Origin: an uncultured Opitutales bacterium
GTDB taxonomy: Bacteria; Verrucomicrobiota; Verrucomicrobiia; Opitutales; Intestinicryptomonadaceae
Direction: 5' to 3'
DNA length: 39,959 nt
NCBI GenBank assembly: GCA_900548275.1
Contig: URJY01000021.1
Coordinates: 1-39,959, forward strand
Position numbers and translations under genes: made by a program
Shown: one piece after another, positions 17,378-25,481 of the stretch
Layout of the letters: every line of letters begins with the position of its first letter
How positions within the stretch are numbered: the stretch's first letter is position 1
The notes under the pieces: generated by a model
What the model saw: the letters and a program-made list of their open reading frames with translations, nothing else
Database searches by the model: none
Told to the model about the DNA's origin: nothing

Positions 17378-17455
17378 ACCCCGCGCGCCGCGCGGCGGCA
17401 AACGGCGATTTATTGTCTTGATTGCCGCGGCGTTTGTGTTTTGATTGAAGTCAAT

Positions 17456-18505
17456 ATGGCACAAAAAATATTTATTTTGGGCGTAAACGGCTTCATCGGC
17501 TCGTCGCTCGCGTGGAAAATCCTCCAAAAGACCGACTGGGAAATAGTCGGGATGGACTTGGGCAAAAACAAAATCGGGCACTGCCTCGGCAACCCGCGCT
17601 TCCACTTCTTCGAAAAGAACATCCTCACCGACAGGGACTGGATTGAAGAACAAATAAAAGACTGCGACACGATAGTGCCGCTCGTTGCAATCGCAACCCC
17701 CACGCTCTACGTCAAGGACCCCCTGCGCGTCTACGAGCTCGACTACGAATCGAACGTCGAAATCGTAAAGCTCTGCGCGAAATACGGCAAGCGCATCATT
17801 TTCCCGTCGACATCCGAAGTCTACGGAATGTGCCCCGACCGCGATTTCGACGAATACAACTCGCCCCTCGTGCTCGGCCCGATTCCCAAGGAACGCTGGA
17901 TTTACTCGTGCATAAAGCAGATGCTCGACCGCGTAATCTGGGCGTACGGCAACCACCGCGGACTCAAGTTCACGCTCTTCCGCCCCTTCAATTTCATCGG
18001 CCCGAAACTCGACGACATCACAGCCCCCAAGGAGGGTTCGTCGCGCGTGCTCACGCAGTTCGCGCACAACATCATCAACGGCAAGCCCATTAAACTCGTA
18101 GACGGCGGCGCGCAGAAGCGCAGCTTCACGTTCATCGACGACGGTATCGAATGCCTGCTGAAAATCCTCGAAAACAAGGACGGCTGCGCCGACGGAAAAA
18201 TCTTCAACATCGGCAACCCCTATATGGAATTTTCGATTAGGGAACTTGCGGATATGCTCGTTGAACTCTTCCAAGAATATCCCGAATATGCCGAACGCGC
18301 GAAGAACGCGAAAATCGAAAGCGTCTCGAGCGAGGAATACTACGGCAAGGGCTATCAGGACGTTCCGCGCAGAATGCCGTCGGTCAAGGAGGCGGAAAGG
18401 GTGCTCGGATGGAAGCCGACAACCGACCTGCGCACCGCGCTCAAGCTCACGCTCGACTACCACCTTCTCAAGAAGGACTACGAGCTTGGGGAAACCTCGA
18501 AATAG
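17456..18505 (+). CDS. UDP-glucuronate decarboxylase, ArnA C-terminal-domain type
   Basis: A 349-aa short-chain dehydrogenase fold enzyme closely resembling residues about 315-660 of E. coli ArnA. That domain oxidises and decarboxylates UDP-glucuronate to UDP-4-keto-arabinose with NAD+. Visible features are the NAD loop GVNGFIG, PLVAIATP, the STSEVYG segment with Glu121, YxxxK at Tyr150/Lys154, and KGYQDVPRRMPS with Arg306, the counterpart of ArnA Arg619. The formyltransferase half of ArnA is absent. The ATG at 17456 matches the ArnA domain start; a TTG 15 bases upstream is less likely. arnD follows after 3 bp, which supports a role in Ara4N modification of lipid A. Confidence 0.85.
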   Translation: MAQKIFILGVNGFIGSSLAWKILQKTDWEIVGMDLGKNKIGHCLGNPRFHFFEKNILTDRDWIEEQIKDCDTIVPLVAIATPTLYVKDPLRVYELDYESNVEIVKLCAKYGKRIIFPSTSEVYGMCPDRDFDEYNSPLVLGPIPKERWIYSCIKQMLDRVIWAYGNHRGLKFTLFRPFNFIGPKLDDITAPKEGSSRVLTQFAHNIINGKPIKLVDGGAQKRSFTFIDDGIECLLKILENKDGCADGKIFNIGNPYMEFSIRELADMLVELFQEYPEYAERAKNAKIESVSSEEYYGKGYQDVPRRMPSVKEAERVLGWKPTTDLRTALKLTLDYHLLKKDYELGETSK

Positions 18506-18508
18506 TTT

Positions 18509-19405
18509 ATGAAACTCGCCGTAAAAGTCGACGTAGACACATATCGGGGGACGCGCGAAGGCGTCCCCAATCTTTGTAAAATCTTCAAAAAGCACGGCGT
18601 GCCCGCAACGTTCCTGTTCTCGATGGGCCCCGACAACACGGGTAAAGCCCTGCGCCGCATATTCAGAAAAGGCTTTCTGAAAAAATGCCTGCGCTCGAAC
18701 GTGGCGGGCAACTACGGGCTGAAAACGCTGCTCTACGGAACGCTTCTGAAAGCCCCCAAAATCGGCAGGCTCTGCGCCGAACAGATGAAGTCGGCGCGCG
18801 GCGACGGCTTCGAATGCGGAATCCACTGTTGGGACCACTTCAAGTGGCAGGACTACCTTTTCACGATGCGCCCGACGGAAGTCGACGCCGAATTTACCAA
18901 GGCGCGCGTGGAGTTCGAAAAAATCTTCGGCTTCGAGCCCAAGTGCTGCGGCGCGCCGGGGTGGCAGATTTCGCCCGACGCGCTCGAAGTAGAGGACAAC
19001 GCGAACCTGCTCTACGCGTCAGACACGCGCGGCGGGCTGCCGTTCTTCCCGACAATGGGCGGACGCGAATTCAAGACGCTGCAAATTCCATCGACGCTGC
19101 TGACGCTCGACGAAGTTCTGGGAATCACGCCGATTGAAAAGGTCGCCGACATGCACATTTCCGAAATGAGAAAGACAGAGTATTCGGTAATCACGGCGCA
19201 CGCCGAGCTCGAGGGAATGGCATACTTCGACTGGTTCGACGGCTTCCTCGCGCGGGTAAAATCGGAGGGCGCGGAATTTTTCGCCCTCGCCGACTATGCG
19301 GAAAAAATCCGCAACAACCCCGCAATGCACAGAACCGCGGAAATCGTGATGTCGCCGTTTACGGGACGCTCGGGAACGCTGGCGGTTCAGCGCGAAAAAA
19401 AATAA
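18509..19405 (+). CDS. arnD: ArnD-type undecaprenyl-phosphate-formyl-Ara4N deformylase (polysaccharide deacetylase family)
   Basis: A 298-aa NodB-type deacetylase. It matches E. coli ArnD at KVDVDTYRGTREGVP, SMGPDN, HCWDH (metal-binding His region), APGW, SDTRGGLPF, QIPST and HAELEG. ArnD removes the formyl group from lipid-linked 4-formamido-arabinose before transfer to lipid A, which lowers sensitivity to cationic peptides. It is translationally linked to the decarboxylase (3-bp gap). The other pathway genes (arnB, arnC, arnT, formyltransferase) are not in this window. An AT-only hairpin follows the gene. Confidence 0.85.
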   Translation: MKLAVKVDVDTYRGTREGVPNLCKIFKKHGVPATFLFSMGPDNTGKALRRIFRKGFLKKCLRSNVAGNYGLKTLLYGTLLKAPKIGRLCAEQMKSARGDGFECGIHCWDHFKWQDYLFTMRPTEVDAEFTKARVEFEKIFGFEPKCCGAPGWQISPDALEVEDNANLLYASDTRGGLPFFPTMGGREFKTLQIPSTLLTLDEVLGITPIEKVADMHISEMRKTEYSVITAHAELEGMAYFDWFDGFLARVKSEGAEFFALADYAEKIRNNPAMHRTAEIVMSPFTGRSGTLAVQREKK

Positions 19406-19429
19406 AAAATTAGATTGAACTAATTTTTT
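19404..19429 (+). terminator. AT-rich terminator-like hairpin after arnD
   Basis: AAAAAATTAG (19404-19413) is exactly complementary to CTAATTTTTT (19420-19429) around a 6-base loop. The stem is weak but ends in six T. Confidence 0.5.
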
Positions 19430-19470
19430 CCGATGTTGTCCTATACATCATCGAAGAAAGGAAAAATCCA

Positions 19471-19722
19471 ATGAAATCGTTATTTGCAATATTGGCTCTG
19501 GCTCTCGGCTGTTTCGCGCTTTCGGCGTGCAACTGCCCGTCGCAATGCAACGGCTCGTACCCGAAGAACAACTGCGCACAGATCTGCAAATACAACCCGT
19601 GCAACTGCAATCCCTGCAACTGCACGACAAAGTGCACCTGCGGCGAAAAGTGCCCCGCACCCGCGGCTTGCGCAAAGGTAAAAGCCCCCTGCGCACAGGG
19701 TCAGAACTGCCCCGCAAAATAA
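19471..19722 (+). CDS. Small cysteine-rich, metallothionein-like lipoprotein
   Basis: An 83-aa protein with a lipoprotein signal (LSAC lipobox, lipid Cys20). The mature part has 15 Cys in 64 residues, arranged as CxC and CxxC clusters (CNCNPCNCTTKCTCGEKC), with many Asn and Pro. This composition suggests metal or thiol chemistry at the cell surface, but I recognise no family. An AAAGGA Shine-Dalgarno lies 9 bases before the ATG, and a strong terminator follows, so it is a complete single-gene unit. Lower-complexity Cys proteins can also be structural. Confidence 0.8.
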   Translation: MKSLFAILALALGCFALSACNCPSQCNGSYPKNNCAQICKYNPCNCNPCNCTTKCTCGEKCPAPAACAKVKAPCAQGQNCPAK

Positions 19723-19749
19723 TTTTCCGCGAGGAGAAAACATAGCAAC

Positions 19750-19786
19750 GAACCCGTTCGGGAAACCGGACGGGTTCATTTTTTTT
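19750..19786 (+). terminator. Terminator after the Cys-rich lipoprotein
   Basis: GAACCCGTTCGG (19750-19761) pairs with CCGGACGGGTTC (19766-19777, one G-U pair), followed by a run of eight T. Confidence 0.9.
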
Positions 19787-19833
19787 CGCAAAAAATTTGA
19801 CGAACGGCGCGCGCGGCAAATAATCGCACCACA

Positions 19834-20742
19834 ATGGATTTTACGGCGATAGACTTCGAAACGGCAAACGCAAGCCGCGCGTCGATATGCTCGGTCGGGC
19901 TTGTGCGGACGGAGGGCGGAAAGGTCGTCGAAAGGCTGCACCGCCTGATAAACCCGCACTGCGCATTCAACTTCTACAACACCGCAGCCCACGGAATAAC
20001 CGCCTTCGACGTGCGCGACGCGCCCTGCTTCTGCGACGTGTTCGAAGATATGAAGCCGTTTCTGAACGATGTCGTGGTGGCGCACAACGCGCCGTTCGAC
20101 ATCTCGTGTCTGCGCGCCTCGCTTGAACGCTACGACATAGCCGCGCCCGATTTCGACTACCTGTGCACGCTTTCGCTCAGCCGCAAAGTGCTCCGCCAGC
20201 TGCCGAGCCACAAGCTTGATTCCGTGGCACGATACTTCGGACTGGGCGATTTCAACCACCACAACGCGCTCGACGACGCGGAAATATGCGCACAAATTTT
20301 CGACATTCTTACGGACAAAATAGACGTCGAACCGCTGAAAAAACATTTCCGCGAAAAGACCGTGCGCCGCAGCAGGGTCTTCGACGCGTTCGAAAACGCA
20401 AACCGCAGATTCGCCGCCGCCGAAAAGCGGCAGGCAGCCCGCGCCGTCCACACGCCGCAAAACGACCTCGAATTCGACTACTCGCCGATTGACTTCGACA
20501 AAACTTTTCTGGCGACGGGCGATTTCGGCGAGCTTGGCATACACTACGTCGAGGGGCTGATTGCGATGCACGGCGGAAAAATCGCGCGGAAAGTGGACGC
20601 GACGGTCGACTACATCGTCGTGGGCGACAAACCGCTCGCCTCTTGGGGCACGGGTGAATACGGCGCGGAGATAGACGCGGCTCTCGCCGTCGGAAGGGCG
20701 CGCTTCGTAAAGCAGTCGCACCTTTTGCGCGAAATAATGTAG
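19834..20742 (+). CDS. DEDDh 3'-5' exonuclease with C-terminal BRCT-like domain
   Basis: A 302-aa protein. The N-terminal 180 residues are an epsilon-type exonuclease with Exo I Asp7/Glu9 (AIDFETAN), Exo II HNAPFD and Exo III HHNALDDAE, with the DEDDh His present. A charged linker follows (about 175-210). The last 85 residues (KTFLATGDFGELGIHYVEGLI, VDYIVVGDKPL) look like a BRCT module, which binds DNA ends or protein partners, as in NAD-dependent ligase. DNA repair or proofreading in the cytosol is likely. It is a stand-alone gene. Confidence is high for the exonuclease and moderate for the BRCT call. Confidence 0.85.
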   Translation: MDFTAIDFETANASRASICSVGLVRTEGGKVVERLHRLINPHCAFNFYNTAAHGITAFDVRDAPCFCDVFEDMKPFLNDVVVAHNAPFDISCLRASLERYDIAAPDFDYLCTLSLSRKVLRQLPSHKLDSVARYFGLGDFNHHNALDDAEICAQIFDILTDKIDVEPLKKHFREKTVRRSRVFDAFENANRRFAAAEKRQAARAVHTPQNDLEFDYSPIDFDKTFLATGDFGELGIHYVEGLIAMHGGKIARKVDATVDYIVVGDKPLASWGTGEYGAEIDAALAVGRARFVKQSHLLREIM

Positions 20743-20829
20743 GCGCGCCAATCGACGAAACCGAAAAAAAACGAAAAAAAAGCTTGCGCCGAACAAAAAA
20801 GTCGGTTGAATGTCCAACCTATTAAATGT

Positions 20830-20906
<77 letters not shown>

Positions 20907-20912
20907 ATTTTT

Positions 20913-20938
20913 AGCCGTTCGAAAGAACGGCTTTTTTG
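20913..20938 (+). terminator. Terminator after tRNA-fMet
   Basis: AGCCGTTC-gaaa-GAACGGCT (20913-20932) is a perfect hairpin with a GAAA tetraloop, followed by T residues. Confidence 0.9.
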
Positions 20939-21018
20939 TTTCGAGGATGACCGAACGCGGGAACAGCCGAGAACGTTTTTTGTTTGACCGAACGTTCCGC
21001 AACTGTCTTCATATAAAT

Positions 21019-21486
21019 ATGAAGTCGATTGCCATTTTGCTCGCAGCCGTCTCGGCGGTTTCCGCCGCAGCGCCCGCCCCGAAAGACATTCCCGCGATTC
21101 TCGAACAGGCCGACAGCGTGGAAATCGTCGAAACGGATTTTTCGAAAGGCGGCAAAATTGTCCGCCGCTCCGAGATAACCCCGCAGGCGGCAGCCGAACT
21201 CGGCGCGATGCTTGCGGACTCCACACCGACCGAAGGAAGTTGTATGTGCGCAGGCAATCCCGTCATAGAAATCCGCAAAAACGGCGCGCCGACAAAGACA
21301 ATTACAATCCACCACGGACTTACCGTTCGAATGCGCGGAGGCAAATTGAACGCGAAAATCGCGTCGCCCCGACGGCTCGCCGATTGGCTTGCGGACAGGG
21401 GTTTTAGCTCGACAAAAAACGAGCTTGAAAGAGAGGAGAAAAGCGCGGGGAAAAGTTCCGCCCCCCGAACCGCACGGGAAAAATGA
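21019..21486 (+). CDS. Small secreted protein with CxC and HHG motifs
   Basis: A 155-aa protein with a signal peptide (MKSIAILLAAVSAVSAAA). The mature part holds SCMCAGNPVIEIRKNG, then ITIHHGLTVRMR, then RRLADWLADRG, and a charged tail rich in Lys/Glu. I recall the same order of motifs (CxCxG, HHG, LxxWL) in unnamed actinobacterial proteins, so it may be a small conserved domain, but I cannot name a function. The start is the ATG at 21019, which gives the signal peptide; the open frame upstream gives none. It ends in TGA 72 bases before the next small secreted protein. Confidence 0.65.
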   Translation: MKSIAILLAAVSAVSAAAPAPKDIPAILEQADSVEIVETDFSKGGKIVRRSEITPQAAAELGAMLADSTPTEGSCMCAGNPVIEIRKNGAPTKTITIHHGLTVRMRGGKLNAKIASPRRLADWLADRGFSSTKNELEREEKSAGKSSAPRTAREK

Positions 21487-21557
21487 CAATTCTGCGAGTG
21501 AAAAGGCGGCGAAGAATCGGCTTGCAAACGCGGACTTTTCTGAAATCATTGCCAATT

Positions 21558-21857
21558 ATGAAACGTTTTCTACTAATAGCTATGATTGTCCTCGCAATCG
21601 CAGTTTGCTCGGCAAACGCCGCAGCCAAGAAGAAATCCCCCAAGTTTAACGTCGCCGCGGCGCAGGCTAAAATGTCGTCTTTCGTGAAGGTCTTCTACGC
21701 CTCGGATATGGACAGCCTCGAAGAGCAGATAACGCAATACGCGTTCAAGAACAACCTCGACACGCTCGACACTTCGCTGTCGGTAAGCGTGCAAAATTCG
21801 GGCGGAACTTCGACCGTCGAATATTTCGCGATAGCCACGTTCAAGCGCAAGCAGTAA
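21558..21857 (+). CDS. Small secreted protein of unknown function
   Basis: A 99-aa protein with a clear signal peptide (MKRFLLIAMIVLAIAVCSANA) followed by a lysine patch (AAKKKSPK). It has about 70 mature residues with a helical first part and a beta-like end (STVEYFAIATFKRKQ). It is not recognised. The ATG at 21558 is chosen because it gives the signal peptide. A frame-compatible ATG at 21483 overlaps the upstream stop (ATGA) but would bury the signal behind 25 basic residues. A bidirectional terminator follows. Confidence 0.65.
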   Translation: MKRFLLIAMIVLAIAVCSANAAAKKKSPKFNVAAAQAKMSSFVKVFYASDMDSLEEQITQYAFKNNLDTLDTSLSVSVQNSGGTSTVEYFAIATFKRKQ

Positions 21858-21868
21858 TCGACAAAAAA

Positions 21869-21897
21869 AAGAATCGGCAAAACCGATTCTTTTTTTG
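21869..21897. terminator. Bidirectional terminator between convergent genes
   Basis: AAGAATCGG (21869-21877) pairs with CCGATTCTT (21883-21891), with an A run on the left and a T run on the right. It serves the small secreted gene (plus) and the efflux operon (minus). Confidence 0.9.
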
Positions 21898-21925
21898 TAT
21901 GCGCGCTGTACGCGGGCGGCGAATC

Positions 21926-23437
21926 TCAGCTTTTTGAATTTTCCGTCTTTGCCGATTGCTCCCCGTCGCCGAACGCCTCCTTGAAGAAAAGCCATTTGTC
22001 GTCTTCGGATTGGTCTTTCATATCGTCTTCGCTCCATCCGCCGCCGAGTGCCGCGTAGAGCGAAATCACGTTCGATATGAAAAGCTGCCGCGCGGCAATC
22101 TGCGTCTGCTCGGAAGTCAGCATAGACCTTTGAGTATCGAGCAAATCGAGAAATTCGATTTCGCCCTCTTCGTACAGTTTCGAAGAAAGGTTGAACGCCT
22201 TTTGATTGTTCGCGACAAGCTTGTTGATGATGGAGATTCGCGCGCGCTCCTTTTGCGCCGAAACGAGGGCGTCCTCGACTTCCTTCGCGGCCTTAAGCAC
22301 GGCGGCGTCCCACGAAACGCCCGCGGCTTCGGTCATAGCCTTCTGGAGTTTCACGTTGAAGTAGGTCTTGCCCGACTGGAACAGATTCCAGCTGACGCTC
22401 GGACCGACCGACCACGTTCCGTACTGATTCTGCACGAGTTTTCCGATTTCGGGAGCTTGGTAGGAAATCTGCCCCGTAACGGAGAACTTGGGGTAGAAGT
22501 CCGCCTTTGCGTTGCCGATTTTGGCGACTGCGGCGTGCAGTTTGTTTTCGGCGGCAACGATGTCGGGGCGGCGGCGCAGGAGGTCGGCGGGTACGGATTT
22601 GGGCACGAATTTTTCGAGCGCGGGCAAATCCTTGGGCGTCGCCAGTTCGCCCGCGAGCGAGCCCGTCGGCAACGCAAGCAGGTATTCGAGCGAATGCCGC
22701 GCGAGCATCATTTTGCTTTCGAGCTGCGGCAGCTGCGCCGATGTGTTGTCGACCTGCGCGGCGGCACGCACGACATCCAAATCCGACACGAAACCGTTTT
22801 TCTTGCGTCTTACGGTTACCTCGTATGTTTTTTTCTGTGTTTCAAGATTTTTGCGGGTAATTATTACCTCCTGCTGATACGCGCGATACTGGAAATAATT
22901 TTTTGCAACTTCCGCTGCGAGCGAAATTTTCGCCGCGCACTTGTCGGCAAGAGCCGCCCTGTAGTCGGCAACCGCCGCCTCTATGCCCCTGCGGGTACCG
23001 CCGAATATGTCGAGCTCCCAGCCCGCCTTCGCTCCCGCCGACCACGACTGGTGCGAGGTATCGATTTTCCCGCCCTCCTTGAACGACGCGTCCGCGTCGA
23101 GCGACGGAAAGAAGCCGCTCTGAGTTATGCCGAGGGTCGCGCGCGACTGTTTGATTTTTGCGACCGCCGAAGCCAAGTCCAAGTTCTTTTCGAAAGCGCG
23201 TTCGACGAGCGACACAAGCTTTTCGTCGCCGAAGAGCTTCCACCATTCGGCCAACTGCGCTTCGGAGATGTCGCCCATCACCCCCACGAGTCCGTGCGTT
23301 TTCTCGGTGTCGGTGTTGACGTAGTTTTGCGTCAGCGCGTCGGTCTGCGGTTTTTCGAAATCGGGGCCTACCATACAGCCGCAGAGCGCGGCGCAGAAAA
23401 TTGTCAGCGATATTTTTTGTCCGAATTTATTATTCAT
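21926..23437 (-). CDS. Outer membrane efflux lipoprotein (NodT/OprM family)
   Basis: A 503-aa TolC-fold channel of a tripartite exporter. It has a lipoprotein signal with LCGC at 18-21, then MVGPDFEKP, the usual start of NodT-family mature proteins. Two OEP repeats follow, each with long helices, including GWELDIFGGTRRGIEAA and VSWNLFQSG. The stop is TGA. The start overlaps the end of the permease gene, so it is the fourth gene of the operon. It would form the outer membrane tunnel for the MacA/MacB-like pump. Confidence 0.92.
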   Translation of the reverse strand: MNNKFGQKISLTIFCAALCGCMVGPDFEKPQTDALTQNYVNTDTEKTHGLVGVMGDISEAQLAEWWKLFGDEKLVSLVERAFEKNLDLASAVAKIKQSRATLGITQSGFFPSLDADASFKEGGKIDTSHQSWSAGAKAGWELDIFGGTRRGIEAAVADYRAALADKCAAKISLAAEVAKNYFQYRAYQQEVIITRKNLETQKKTYEVTVRRKKNGFVSDLDVVRAAAQVDNTSAQLPQLESKMMLARHSLEYLLALPTGSLAGELATPKDLPALEKFVPKSVPADLLRRRPDIVAAENKLHAAVAKIGNAKADFYPKFSVTGQISYQAPEIGKLVQNQYGTWSVGPSVSWNLFQSGKTYFNVKLQKAMTEAAGVSWDAAVLKAAKEVEDALVSAQKERARISIINKLVANNQKAFNLSSKLYEEGEIEFLDLLDTQRSMLTSEQTQIAARQLFISNVISLYAALGGGWSEDDMKDQSEDDKWLFFKEAFGDGEQSAKTENSKS

Positions 23438-24782
23438 ATCTGAGTGCTTCTATTGGGTCGAGTCTTGCGGCTTTCCAAGCGGGATAGTACCCGAATACGA
23501 CTCCGACGAAAGCCGAAACGCCGACAGCCAAAACAATCGCGCCGTACGAAACCGACGACGGCCATTTCATCAAAACGGTCATCATAACCGAAAGCCCGTG
23601 TCCGAGCGCAATGCCGAGCAGCCCGCCGAGCATACAGATTACAATCGACTCCACGAGGAACTGCTTGAGGATGTCGCTTCCGCGCGCGCCCACCGCCATT
23701 CGCAGACCTATCTCGCGCGTGCGTTCGGTTACCGAAACGAGCATAATGTTCATAATGCCGATTCCGCCCACGAGCAGCGAAACGAAAGCAACGCACAAAA
23801 GCAGGTTTGTAATCGTCTCGGTTTGCGAGGTGAAAAATTCGGAAAACTCCGCCATCGTGCGGATTCTGAAATCGTCGTCGTTTTCGGGCGCGAGCCTGTG
23901 CGATTCGCGCAGAACCTCGGTGATTTCGGCGACGGCGTCGTTTACCTTCGTCTGGTCGGGCGCGGCGATAATCAGGCTGTCGACGTTCGCAAAGCGCACG
24001 GGCGGACGGTTCGAGCTTGACGACGACGGGTAGAGGTCGAGGCTGCCGACATAGAACGCCGAAGTGCTCGTTGCCGTCGTCGTGCTCGAGGACGAAGAGG
24101 TGGAGCTCAGCGACGTGCTGCCCGCGCCGCGCAGGCGCATTTTGACGGTCGTCCACGGCGCGATGACGGTATCGTCCTGATCGAAGCCCATCATATTCGC
24201 GCCCTTCGATTTCAGTACGCCGATGATTTTAAAGACCACGTTTTGTATGCGCAAATCCCTGCCCACGGGGTTCTCGCCGTCGAAGAGTTCGCGGACAATC
24301 GTCGCGCCGACAAGGCAGACTTTCGAGCCGCGGACGACGTGGCGTTCGCCGATGGGTTCGCCCTCTTCAATCGACCAGTTGGCGATTTCCATATAGCGGT
24401 CGTTCACGCCGATTATGCTAAACGGACTCCAGTTTTTGCCGCCGTAGATAATCTGCCCGCGCACGTTCACGACCGGTGAGACGGCGACGACCGACGGACA
24501 GCCCTTGAGGATTGCGTTTACGTCGTTGAGGGTGATGTTCGCCCTGCCGCTCGAGCCGGAGCTTACGCCGCTTCGGGTGATTGTCCCCGGCCACACGCGG
24601 ATTGTGTTCACGCCCATATTGGCGATGTTTTTTGCAAGCGTCTCGCGCGCGCCGTTGCCGATTTCCATCAGCGATATTACCGCCGCAATGCCGATGACAA
24701 TGCCGAGCGTTGTCAGAAATGTTCTGGTGGGATTGCGGCAGATTGCCTTCAACGCCCATTTTAATACGCGCAACTTTCTCAT
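23430..24782 (-). CDS. MacB-type ABC transporter permease
   Basis: A 450-aa permease. One N-terminal membrane helix (TFLTTLGIVIGIAAVISLMEIG) is followed by a large periplasmic MacB_PCD domain (about 45-320) and the FtsX domain with three C-terminal helices. A Ser-rich, low-complexity stretch (SLSSTSSSSSTTTATSTS) lies in the periplasmic part. The ATPase is a separate gene, unlike fused E. coli MacB. The start ATG overlaps the ATPase stop (ATGA). It exports substrates such as peptides or siderophores by a periplasm-driven mechanism in known members. Confidence 0.93.
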   Translation of the reverse strand: MRKLRVLKWALKAICRNPTRTFLTTLGIVIGIAAVISLMEIGNGARETLAKNIANMGVNTIRVWPGTITRSGVSSGSSGRANITLNDVNAILKGCPSVVAVSPVVNVRGQIIYGGKNWSPFSIIGVNDRYMEIANWSIEEGEPIGERHVVRGSKVCLVGATIVRELFDGENPVGRDLRIQNVVFKIIGVLKSKGANMMGFDQDDTVIAPWTTVKMRLRGAGSTSLSSTSSSSSTTTATSTSAFYVGSLDLYPSSSSSNRPPVRFANVDSLIIAAPDQTKVNDAVAEITEVLRESHRLAPENDDDFRIRTMAEFSEFFTSQTETITNLLLCVAFVSLLVGGIGIMNIMLVSVTERTREIGLRMAVGARGSDILKQFLVESIVICMLGGLLGIALGHGLSVMMTVLMKWPSSVSYGAIVLAVGVSAFVGVVFGYYPAWKAARLDPIEALRYE

Positions 24783-25474
24783 TTTCGCAATACGGTGTCG
24801 GACGAAATTTCGCCGTCCTTTAGTTTGATTATGCGTTTGGCACTTTGGGCTACGTCCATTTCGTGTGTTACAAGCACGATTGTAACGCCGTCCTTTTCGT
24901 TGATTTCGTTGAAAATCCGCAGAATTTCCTCGCTCATTCGCGTGTCGAGGTTGCCAGTAGGCTCGTCGGCGAACACAATCTGCGGATGGTTGACGAGCGC
25001 GCGGGCGATTGCGACGCGCTGCTGCTGCCCGCCCGAAAGGCGCGACGGCTCGTGGTCCATTCGGTCGGCAAGCCCCACGCGTTCGAGCATTGCGCGCCCC
25101 ATCTCGAGCATCGTTTTTTCGGACAGATGCGCGGCGGTGTAGCCAAGCGGCATTATCACGTTTTCGAGCGCGGACGTGCGGGCGAGCAGATTGAAGTTCT
25201 GGAAGACGAATCCGATTTTCTTGTTGCGGATGTCGGCGCGTCCGTTGTTGTCGAGCTTCGAAATCTCCTTTCCGTCGAGCCAGTACTCGCCGCCCGTGGG
25301 GCGGTCGAGGCAGCCGAGGATGTTCATCAGGGTGCTCTTGCCCGAACCCGAAACGCCCGTGAGCGCGACCATTTCGCCGCGTTCCACATCGAGCGTAATC
25401 CCCTTCAATACGGGCAGCGAGATGTCGCCCATATAGTAGGTTTTCTCGATTTTCTTGAGGGATATCAGACTCAT
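24779..25474 (-). CDS. MacB/LolD-type ABC transporter ATPase
   Basis: A 231-aa ATPase with Walker A GVSGSGKST (40-48), a Q-loop at about 92, the signature LSGGQ (146-150) and Walker B IVFADE (166-171). The sequence DEPTGNLDTRMSEEI is typical of the MacB/LolD/FtsE group. It powers the adjacent permease; its stop overlaps the permease start by ATGA. It follows the membrane fusion gene by 7 bp. Confidence 0.95.
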   Translation of the reverse strand: MSLISLKKIEKTYYMGDISLPVLKGITLDVERGEMVALTGVSGSGKSTLMNILGCLDRPTGGEYWLDGKEISKLDNNGRADIRNKKIGFVFQNFNLLARTSALENVIMPLGYTAAHLSEKTMLEMGRAMLERVGLADRMDHEPSRLSGGQQQRVAIARALVNHPQIVFADEPTGNLDTRMSEEILRIFNEINEKDGVTIVLVTHEMDVAQSAKRIIKLKDGEISSDTVLRK

Positions 25475-25481
25475 TTTCGGA

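Noticed and set aside
17441..17455. TTG start for the decarboxylase
   Set aside because: ArnA homology begins at the following ATG (MAQKIFILGVNGFIG).
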